From the NCBI GenBank assembly GCA_026414225.1, contig JAOAJK010000001.1, forward strand, positions 10,886 to 74,885: a stretch of 64,000 nt of DNA, read 5' to 3'. Numbering within the stretch: the first letter of the stretch is position 1; every line of letters starts with the position of its first letter. The position numbers were made by a program, and so were the translations under genes. The stretch comes from Thermoplasmata archaeon (GTDB lineage Archaea > Thermoplasmatota > Thermoplasmata > Lutacidiplasmatales > SKW197). Below the pieces are notes generated by a model that made no database searches, was not told the DNA's origin, and worked only from the letters and a program-made list of their open reading frames with translations. Shown one piece after another: positions 56,846 to 64,000 of this stretch.

Positions 56846-59418
56846 GAATTCCGATAACACTGCTAGTTCTTCTTGTTTTACTCATAAATACTCCCACCAA
56901 TGTGTCTGATGCACAGCTTAACGATGTCACTTCCACAATTTTAACTGGTTATGTCTACGATGGTTTTGGAAATGGTATAAAGGATGCCACAGTGAGCGCG
57001 CTGGAATACACGAAAGGCACAGAAGAGACAACCACAACGGATGCAAATGGATTGTTCCAGTTCTTGGAAATGGAAGCGGATAAATTGTACTTCATAAGGA
57101 TAAGCGCAAATGGTTATTATCATCAGAGCAAACATGATTGTGAGCCCGGCAAATCCTATACATTCGTGCTTGAACGGTCCGCTGGTGTCGTTGGGAGAAT
57201 TACAAGTGAGGAGGGAGAACCAGTGAAAAATGCTACCCTTTCCCTTTTAAACCCGAAATTCGGTGTAGAACTCTATGCTCAATCCGATGAGAGCGGTGCA
57301 TTCAGATTCACATCCTCAGATTTTGAAAAACAGCTTTACCAGGGTGATGGCTATGAGATTTATGCGTCTGCCGAGGGCTATGTTTCATCGCTTCTTGATA
57401 CAAATCTCACTGTAACCAAAGGGATAGATACCTTTGTGAACTTTACCCTCAACAAATCGGGAGTTATTTCTGGGACCGTGCGGGGCAGCACAGGAGAAAG
57501 GGTAACCAGTGCAAGGGTGTATGCATTCGGACAGAATGGTTCACCTGTCTGCACGGATTTAACCGATGAAAATGGCGAGTATGTTCTCAACACCGATTTG
57601 ACACCAGAGAACTACAAAATACAGGTATCTCCACCCGAAGACCCGAACGGTTCCTGGCTTAATAGCCAGATGCTGAATGTTTCAATAGCGGTTCCTGGTG
57701 GTGTGGTCAACAATGTGAATTTCAACCTGGACCCCGCGGCAATCCTCAAAGGAAATGTTTCTGACGAGCACGGAGCATTGGAAAATGCAATGGTGACCAT
57801 CAGCAGCCAGGACGGAAAATTTGCCTACGGCGTATCTGATGCCAGTGGATCTTTCTCAATTTCTTCCCCTGCCCTTACAGCGGGCACATACACGGTTAGA
57901 GCGGAATGTCCCCATCACCTCTGGGCGGAGAAAACAGTGGTCCTCGCTGAAGGTGCCGTTTCCTGGGTTGACCTCAATCTCTCAAAATCCCGTTCTGTGT
58001 CTGGTTATCTCAGAACCGTATCAGGTCTTCCGCTCTTCGGCAGTGTTGAAATTTTTAACGCAGGTGGGGACAGCATCGAGAAGGCCTACACAAACCAGGA
58101 CGGCTACTACAAACTGGACACAAATTTGATTGGGGGCATTTACAGGATTGAGGGTTGTGCACCAGGTTATATTGGAACGAGCAGGACCATCGATTTGAGC
58201 ACCGAATTTCAAGTTGAAAACCTCAACTTTACCCTTACCGAGGCAGGAAAGGCCGTGGTGAATCTCACAGATTATGCGGGCTCACAGGTAGTCAATGCGA
58301 TGGGGTATTTAATCTGCAAATCAGGGGATTCCTACACGGTTTGTGAAACAGGGTCTTCCGGCGCCAACGGCACCATCGTTTTTGGTGATGGCTGGCAAAA
58401 TTTAGCTGAAGGCACCTACAGCTTGCTTGTGAGAAATGCACCCGGATGCGAGGAGAGATTTTTTGAGAATCTGATTTCGGTGCAACATGGGACTACAAAA
58501 TGGTATTCTGTAGTTCTGAACAGAAGTGCAGAGGTTTGCGGTCATGCCTATTACAGAAAAGTTACTGAGCCACTTGAGGACGTCCAGATTGAATTTACCC
58601 ATCCTATCATTTCCAGTCCATTCAGTACTTCGGTTGTAGCATGGACAGACACCGATGGGTATTTTCATGTTATGACTGGGCTATCCGATGGAGATTACAA
58701 CATCGCTGCCCGTCATCATTTCTACGGCTCTGCAGCCCAGAATGTAACCCTTTCTTCGGGACAAAAAACAGAAGTGAACATTTTCTTCGGAACTACCAGT
58801 GGCACGGGAGGCATTCTGGGTGTGGTGAAGGAAAAAGATGGGAATGAATTAAGTGGAGTTACGGTGAGTGTTTATAACGGAACAAGGAAAATAAAGAGCG
58901 GAACTACCAATGAAAGTGGCTACTTTTTCCTACCAGACATTCCGGAGGGAAACTACAGGGTTATATTCACAAAGACGGGCTATACCACGCTTGAACTCTC
59001 AGCCATTGCTGTCGTATCCGAGGAAAACACGGATATGGGGACAGTTGAAATGGAAAAGTACATTCCTCCCCCCGGCAACATAACTGGATATGTGGTTGAC
59101 ACCAGCGGAAATCCTGTGCCTGGGGCAAGTATCATTGTCGAGGGGACAGGAACTTCTGTAATTTCAGATTCAATGGGTGAATTTGAAGTGATAGGTCTAA
59201 AGGAAGGGGTTTACTCGCTCCTCATCTCCTGTGCGGGCTATAAGGACGCAAGAGAAACTGTGAGCGTGACCTCTGGCAACAACACCACGGTATGGATCCA
59301 GCTTGAAAAAGAAGTCCCGGTCAAGACAACCCCTGATTTCACCACAATCCAGATTACCCTCACACTCGCGGCTATACTTCTTCTCACCGCCAAAATCAGG
59401 AGGAAGAAACTGGGATAA
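56842..59418 (+). CDS. Surface protein of carboxypeptidase-regulatory-like repeats
   Basis: 858 residues. Signal peptide (about 4-22), then about eight CarboxypepD_reg-like beta-sandwich repeats with the pattern GxVxD-x-GxGIKDATVSA and ESGYFFLPDIPEGNYRVIF. It is anchored by a C-terminal helix with tail KIRRKKLG. No enzymatic domain is visible. It is coupled to an AAA/TPR ATPase upstream and converges with a KaiC ATPase gene with no space between. Confidence 0.88.
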   Translation: MRIPITLLVLLVLLINTPTNVSDAQLNDVTSTILTGYVYDGFGNGIKDATVSALEYTKGTEETTTTDANGLFQFLEMEADKLYFIRISANGYYHQSKHDCEPGKSYTFVLERSAGVVGRITSEEGEPVKNATLSLLNPKFGVELYAQSDESGAFRFTSSDFEKQLYQGDGYEIYASAEGYVSSLLDTNLTVTKGIDTFVNFTLNKSGVISGTVRGSTGERVTSARVYAFGQNGSPVCTDLTDENGEYVLNTDLTPENYKIQVSPPEDPNGSWLNSQMLNVSIAVPGGVVNNVNFNLDPAAILKGNVSDEHGALENAMVTISSQDGKFAYGVSDASGSFSISSPALTAGTYTVRAECPHHLWAEKTVVLAEGAVSWVDLNLSKSRSVSGYLRTVSGLPLFGSVEIFNAGGDSIEKAYTNQDGYYKLDTNLIGGIYRIEGCAPGYIGTSRTIDLSTEFQVENLNFTLTEAGKAVVNLTDYAGSQVVNAMGYLICKSGDSYTVCETGSSGANGTIVFGDGWQNLAEGTYSLLVRNAPGCEERFFENLISVQHGTTKWYSVVLNRSAEVCGHAYYRKVTEPLEDVQIEFTHPIISSPFSTSVVAWTDTDGYFHVMTGLSDGDYNIAARHHFYGSAAQNVTLSSGQKTEVNIFFGTTSGTGGILGVVKEKDGNELSGVTVSVYNGTRKIKSGTTNESGYFFLPDIPEGNYRVIFTKTGYTTLELSAIAVVSEENTDMGTVEMEKYIPPPGNITGYVVDTSGNPVPGASIIVEGTGTSVISDSMGEFEVIGLKEGVYSLLISCAGYKDARETVSVTSGNNTTVWIQLEKEVPVKTTPDFTTIQITLTLAAILLLTAKIRRKKLG

Positions 59419-60120
59419 TTATTCTGTGATGATTGGAGTCGTCACAAACTTTCCGTCTCGCACTATCAGTGCCTTGTATCCATGATGAACTTTCGTGTGT
59501 CTCATCTTCACAATCCTGATTCTCAGCGATACATCGCTTTCACCGAGGGAGGTAAATTTGAGCTGAATTATTCCATCTGCCAGGTAGTCCTCCCTGTAAA
59601 GTCCAAATGCACTCTCCTCGCTTACCGCCTCACAGATGAGCAGTACAGTAACACCCAATTCCCTGAGGAAACCAAAGAAATGGAAAAGTTCGTTTCTCGG
59701 ATTTGTGAAGGCAACTAGAGAGTAAAGGGCTGTGAGCGAATCAATTGCCACAACCTCGAAATGCTCGTCCCTCACCCTCCTGAAGATATATTCCTTCAAA
59801 ATTTTTAGCCAGTCCCTTGCCTCATCCGCTTCTTGGTGCTCAAGCCGTAGCTTCGCAACATCAACGATAAACAACTTCCTTTCGTCAATGGGAGCAAGAC
59901 CAAGGTTCTCCATCGTAGCGAGCAAACTCTCCTTGCTTTCTTCAACTGAGATGTAGAGGGATTTCATGTTGTGAGCAACCGCATTATGAAACATCACATT
60001 CAACACGAGCGAGGACTTCATGGTACCAGGGGTGCCTGTAATCAGGATTATATGCCCCTTCGGTAGACCTCCACTCAGATCCTCATCCAATCCTTCCACG
60101 AAGGTTTTTATTCTGTCCAA
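59419..60120 (-). CDS. KaiC/RAD55-type RecA-fold ATPase
   Basis: 233 residues from the TTG at 60120. It is preferred because the resulting N-terminus (MDRIKTFVEGLDEDLSGG) lines up with the protein at 23729-24436 (DRIPTYIKGLDERMEGG), GGTGAT lies just upstream, and a TATATAT box is about 40 nt upstream; the frame opens at 60177. The P-loop GTPGTMKSS (29-37) again has Met before the Lys. Walker B is VVAIDSLTALYSLVA. The neighbour is a surface protein of beta-sandwich repeats. Confidence 0.86.
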   Translation of the reverse strand: MDRIKTFVEGLDEDLSGGLPKGHIILITGTPGTMKSSLVLNVMFHNAVAHNMKSLYISVEESKESLLATMENLGLAPIDERKLFIVDVAKLRLEHQEADEARDWLKILKEYIFRRVRDEHFEVVAIDSLTALYSLVAFTNPRNELFHFFGFLRELGVTVLLICEAVSEESAFGLYREDYLADGIIQLKFTSLGESDVSLRIRIVKMRHTKVHHGYKALIVRDGKFVTTPIITE

Positions 60121-60246
60121 GCCATCACCTATGCAATCCGTATGCTCATCATAGATATATATCTTATGGAAACCCACTTTTCTCGTATCAAAAAAGAGAA
60201 AAGTGAAATCTGGAAAAGAGCTTACAAAAAAAATTTTGAAAGGGGT

Positions 60247-63200
60247 TCACAGTATGGCTTTCCTTCTACCTACTACAACCACGGCACACCCAACGAAAAA
60301 CAGTATGACGAAGACTGGACCACTTTCCAGAACACTGCCTACACTGATGAAGTGAGGTGCTGCCGCATTCCCGTGTGTCGCTAGATTCCCTGCAAGGTCA
60401 GAGGCTTCAATGTAGTAATCCACACCTGGTGAGACCACGACACTTGCCGGGATGGTAGCAGTATAGTTATTACCTGTTGTTTTGGTCATTGTCATCACGA
60501 GGTATGTTGCATCGGTGTGTTTTTTGTAGTATAACCTAGCATAACCTATCCCATAGGTATCTGTTATCGTTGCATTTATCTGCACGGCCTGTCCACTAGG
60601 TGCGCTTGTCACTGGAGTATGGATGATTGTAGGTGCGGTAGTATCAACTGTGAATGTAATGCTGGCATAATCCCCCCAGTATCCGTTCGCATCCTTTGCA
60701 TGCACATATACGGTGTGCACCCCACCAGAGAGTGCGCTGGTGTTTATATTGGCATAACAAGATTCGACTGGCGAGTTGTATGAGCCGTCAACAGCAGACA
60801 GTTTTGTGCCTGCACCAGAAGCACCGATGCTATCTATGAAGTATTCGCAGTCAGCAATGTTGGAGTAACCGGTCAGCGAATCATCTGCGATTCCAGTAAG
60901 GTTAATCTGAGCACTGCCAGGAATGTATGTACGGTTCAGATTGAGGGCGTAGGTGATGGGTGGTAGCGTGTCCGTTGCTGTTGTGTTCACCTTTGCCAGG
61001 AAGATGTCCATGTTTCCGTATGCGCTCATCGAATGATAGGTAATGTAAACAGTTGTACCTACTGCAACTCCATCGGTCCAGCCCTTGTTGTAAGCATCTG
61101 CGGTTATGTTTTTGTAGGTAACGCTGCCGAAGTTGTTTGAGCTGTAGAATGTACGAATGTTTGGCTTGTTGTAGGCATTGGAGCTTTCCGTGTAGACCAC
61201 CCAGACATTGGTTCCGTCGTTGGTAATCGCAGGTCTTCGGGAGTAACCAGTGCTTCCACCGAATGGTCCGAGGGTCCCGGACCATGCAGAACCGTATGCG
61301 GTGAAATAGCCAAGATAAATCTGGTAAATTCCGCTGTTTGTGGAACGATTGGTGTACCAGGCAATCCATATCTTGCCATCTGGTCCAATGCCTGCGCCTG
61401 CCACCCTATCATCCCCTGCACCCTGAGTCCCTTCAACAAGGGTATGTGCAGTCCATGTGGTTGAGCCCGAGGGTACTGTTCTGTAGTAAATGTTTCTGTA
61501 GTTAGTCCCTCCATCGTTCTGGTAATAGACAAGCCATAGCCGTCCAGTAGTGTCGACAGCCGCATCCTCTATGAACTGGTTTCCAGTCACTGTAGAACCT
61601 CCAACTGCCGCGGCGGTGCTCCATGTCCCTTGGTTTACGCTCCTACGCTGGTAGATGTCGCACTGTGAACCATCGTAATACTCAAAGAAGCACCAGGTCG
61701 CAGTGCCCTGGGCCACGACCTTTGCAGTTCTCACGAAACCACTTGAGCTAGCGGTGTACATTAAGGTCTGCACGAATTTGGTTCCATCAAATCTGGCAGT
61801 GTAAACACTCAATCCATTTACCCATCCCACTATAGGTCTTCCGTTGCTCTCTATCGCTATTGAAGGCTCCTCACAGCTGCCGTTTGTTGAGCTCACAATA
61901 TACTCAGTCCAGGTTGTACCCCCATCGGACGAGTTTCTTGCGTAAATGTTTCCACCGCCGTCAAGGGATTTGTAGGCAATCCATACTGTGCTTCCGTTAA
62001 CAGCAATTGCTGGCTGGTACTGTCCACTCAGATTTGTTGTCACCTGGATTGGGTAAGGCAGTCCACTGGCAAGCACATCAACTGTGTAATTGAGTTTTGC
62101 CTTGACGGAAGAGTTCCCTGCAGAAATGCCCGTCACAAGCACGGAATATGTACCCGCACCCGTGCTGCTGAGTACCGTCATCTGCATCGTTACCGTTCTG
62201 TTGTCTCCAGATGCCATTACAAGATTACTGGTTGAAAGAGAAACTGTTATTCCGGGAGGACTCTGCGTGCTCAGGCTCACCGTGTCTGCGTTAGTACCAT
62301 AGTTTATTACACTGAACTGGACCACGGAGGTGCTTCCAGGCACAAGTCGGTAGGCGCTCTGACCGATATAGTTCATTCCGATTCTATAGTTGTCTCTGGG
62401 TCCGAAATCAGCAGAGGCCACGAGGGCAAAGGGCTGGGGCTGCTGGGTAACGGAATAACCGATGACCTGGACGGTATATGTCCCAGCGGCAGGGTTTGGA
62501 ATATATATTTCCTCCACCACATTCCTTCTATCCCAAGAAGTCGTGGTTTCTGCAGAAACCCCATTTACAAAGTAGTTCCCGTGATATTCTTTGCCATCAG
62601 GTGTTACAATTTTCAAATCAAGGTCATTCACCAACGCATAACTTGCAGTTGTGCTACCCTGATAATCAGTCCATGTGAGCGTAAGTTTAAGCGGCACATT
62701 TGCAGAAGAAACATTCAATGTGGTATTCCAGGTCTGTCCGCTTGAGGTAAAATTATAGGGGCTATCGAAGAATATATTGGATTTTGGTGCTGTTGGATAG
62801 ATGGCTTCCTTCAGATTCACCCTCCCCCAGCCCTGCTCGTTGCTCGGGTATTTGTAACCCATGTCCACCGCACCATTTATCTGGGTTGCCCTTATCAATG
62901 CACTGCTCGGTGTAATCCCGACCACATCGGTGTAATACTGTCTTACAATTGCACTTGAGCCGGCTGTGATCGGAGTTGCCATCGAAGTGCCACCCATGTA
63001 CTCGTACTCTGGCTTTCCATCGCCGTTCGTGTCAAGCACGGCCCCCCAGCCCCAGTTCTCGTTAGAGGTTCCAGAGCCCTGGGTGGATGCCGCCGAAACA
63101 ACGGAAATTATCCATGTGCCAGGTGCCGAAATATCTGGTTTTATTCTCCCGTCGGTGCACGGCCCACGGCTTGAAAAGTCCACCATTGCATTCGGGTCCA

Positions 63201-63999
63201 TTCCATCAGAACCCATCTCTGGCCTCAGGTTCATCGAGGCCCCTACTGCAAGCAGGTTCTTTGCGGTTGCTGGACTACCAACGGTACTTGCACCGGGGCC
63301 ATCATTTCCATTCGCAAAATGAATGGTCAGATCCTTGTAGGTCCATCCAAGCTGGTCAATGTTCCGAGAATCCGTGGTGTATGCTCCACTCGCCGCAGCC
63401 CCAATACTCGTGGATGTGATTCTTGCGCCCTGGTTATAAAGGTACTGCAAATCGTTGTAGTAGTTCATGTTGCCTGAAATTCCACCAGAGGTAGTGCCAC
63501 ATGCACGGAATGCCAGCTTTGCCTCCGGTGCGATACCGGCATAGCCCAGCAAATAGTTACGGTCATTCACATTGCCCCCATAATATTCCTCTGAAAGATA
63601 GCCATTTCCCATCACTGAACCCGCTACATGGGTTCCATGACCATCCTCATCGTCTGCATCCACGCCAGAGACTGCAGTGAGACTCACAACCCTTTGTCCC
63701 AGGGGTCCTAGCCGGAAATCGCCGCGGAGAGTTCCCGTGTTTCCGGTATCGAGCCCCGTATCGAGCACACCTACAACCTGGTTCGTGCCCATTAAACCTA
63801 CGCCGAGGCTTGTGTTATTCGCATCCCAGGCAGGTCTTGCCATTATTATTTCTCCTGCAACATCGTTCATTATCTTCTGCTCGAGTTTCCTATCCACTAG
63901 ATAAACTTCAGGCCACTTCAAAAGGATGCGGAAAAGGTTGGGCGTTACTTTTGCAGAAATAAGAGCAGTAAGTTTCCCATCTCCTTCTCTGTGCACCAT
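60247..63999 (-). CDS. Subtilisin-like (S8) surface protease, 5' partial
   Basis: At least 1250 residues; the frame runs to the window edge, so the signal and propeptide start are missing. Counting from the ATG at 63999, the catalytic triad is D80 (VLDTGLDTG), H121 (DGHGTHVAG) and S339 (GGTSMATP), with oxyanion N230. Then come a P-domain-like beta sandwich, an Asp-box/sialidase-like propeller with repeated SSDGGTTWTEY-like segments, bacterial-Ig-like domains (DTTAPTIIHTP) and a C-terminal anchor with GRRKAIL tail. It degrades extracellular protein. Confidence 0.92.
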   Translation of the reverse strand: MVHREGDGKLTALISAKVTPNLFRILLKWPEVYLVDRKLEQKIMNDVAGEIIMARPAWDANNTSLGVGLMGTNQVVGVLDTGLDTGNTGTLRGDFRLGPLGQRVVSLTAVSGVDADDEDGHGTHVAGSVMGNGYLSEEYYGGNVNDRNYLLGYAGIAPEAKLAFRACGTTSGGISGNMNYYNDLQYLYNQGARITSTSIGAAASGAYTTDSRNIDQLGWTYKDLTIHFANGNDGPGASTVGSPATAKNLLAVGASMNLRPEMGSDGMDPNAMVDFSSRGPCTDGRIKPDISAPGTWIISVVSAASTQGSGTSNENWGWGAVLDTNGDGKPEYEYMGGTSMATPITAGSSAIVRQYYTDVVGITPSSALIRATQINGAVDMGYKYPSNEQGWGRVNLKEAIYPTAPKSNIFFDSPYNFTSSGQTWNTTLNVSSANVPLKLTLTWTDYQGSTTASYALVNDLDLKIVTPDGKEYHGNYFVNGVSAETTTSWDRRNVVEEIYIPNPAAGTYTVQVIGYSVTQQPQPFALVASADFGPRDNYRIGMNYIGQSAYRLVPGSTSVVQFSVINYGTNADTVSLSTQSPPGITVSLSTSNLVMASGDNRTVTMQMTVLSSTGAGTYSVLVTGISAGNSSVKAKLNYTVDVLASGLPYPIQVTTNLSGQYQPAIAVNGSTVWIAYKSLDGGGNIYARNSSDGGTTWTEYIVSSTNGSCEEPSIAIESNGRPIVGWVNGLSVYTARFDGTKFVQTLMYTASSSGFVRTAKVVAQGTATWCFFEYYDGSQCDIYQRRSVNQGTWSTAAAVGGSTVTGNQFIEDAAVDTTGRLWLVYYQNDGGTNYRNIYYRTVPSGSTTWTAHTLVEGTQGAGDDRVAGAGIGPDGKIWIAWYTNRSTNSGIYQIYLGYFTAYGSAWSGTLGPFGGSTGYSRRPAITNDGTNVWVVYTESSNAYNKPNIRTFYSSNNFGSVTYKNITADAYNKGWTDGVAVGTTVYITYHSMSAYGNMDIFLAKVNTTATDTLPPITYALNLNRTYIPGSAQINLTGIADDSLTGYSNIADCEYFIDSIGASGAGTKLSAVDGSYNSPVESCYANINTSALSGGVHTVYVHAKDANGYWGDYASITFTVDTTAPTIIHTPVTSAPSGQAVQINATITDTYGIGYARLYYKKHTDATYLVMTMTKTTGNNYTATIPASVVVSPGVDYYIEASDLAGNLATHGNAAAPHFISVGSVLESGPVFVILFFVGCAVVVVGRRKAIL

Positions 64000-64000
64000 A

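Noticed and set aside
60142-60384. 80-codon plus-strand frame between the KaiC and S8 genes
   Set aside because: More than half of it is antisense to the protease gene, and there is no promoter or ribosome-binding site of note.
45120-63999. Sortase-type C-terminal sorting signal shared by the anchored surface proteins
   Set aside because: The proteins share a helix plus basic tail, but no common motif before the helix, so a plain membrane anchor is the simpler reading.

Overview
The window is archaeal, and its gene families fit a euryarchaeote related to Thermoplasmatota. It holds archaeal or eukaryote-type information genes: eS1/S3Ae, the cluster eL44-eS27-aIF2alpha-Nop10, topoisomerase VI subunit B, a two-domain CDC48/VAT ATPase, membrane-anchored LonB and Trm1. 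It also has an intron-bearing tRNA with anticodon CAT, archaeal TATA boxes about 25 nt upstream of leaderless start codons, and KaiC/RAD55-type ATPases. Genus cannot be told from the window. There is no rRNA, CRISPR array, prophage or transposase; one short non-autonomous element (MITE-like) is present.

Layout. 1-6.4 kb: two secreted cell-wall-lytic proteins on the plus strand. One is a giant protein ending in a GH25 lysozyme domain. The other has two TIM-barrel glycosidase-like repeats, two pseudomurein-binding repeats and a pseudomurein-endoisopeptidase-like Cys/His/Asp domain. 6.4-10.3 kb: an AAA/STAND ATPase with TPRs and a gluzincin-type metalloprotein. 10.3-16.8 kb: housekeeping metabolism (PurN, YjbQ, sirtuin, MobA-like, nucleoside phosphorylase, HprK-like kinase, gamma-carbonic-anhydrase-like protein, THEP1, Trm1). 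16.8-20.5 kb: a surface protein, the MITE-like element, eS1 with an abutting tRNA, a glycosyltransferase and two small proteins. 20.7-26.5 kb: membrane and surface proteins, a creatininase-family enzyme, a phosphoribosyltransferase, and a KaiC ATPase coupled to an FG-GAP surface protein. 26.6-32.6 kb: CDC48, a methyltransferase and a secreted M14 carboxypeptidase. 32.6-36.3 kb: two regulatory or unknown genes, the translation cluster and a small membrane protein. 36.3-43 kb: a minus-strand operon of HTH regulator, KaiC ATPase, giant surface protein and zinc-ribbon/TPR membrane protein. 43-49.7 kb: Top6B, a NosD-like beta-helix protein, LonB, a small Cys protein, NadM and PncC. 49.7-64 kb: a 1429-residue surface protein with cytoplasmic zinc ribbons, a second AAA/TPR protein coupled to a surface protein, a third KaiC ATPase, and a subtilisin-like protease running off the right edge.

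How the genes work together. The window is rich in large exported proteins with an N-terminal signal and one C-terminal membrane anchor followed by a basic tail. These are mixed with cytosolic ATPases (KaiC-like, AAA/TPR) placed right beside or translationally coupled to them. Exported peptidases (M14, S8), murein and pseudomurein lytic domains, and cytosolic or membrane quality control (LonB, CDC48) suggest an organism that digests proteins and perhaps other microbes' cell walls. The most noteworthy locus is the adjacent pair aimed, by family, at bacterial murein and at methanogen pseudomurein.
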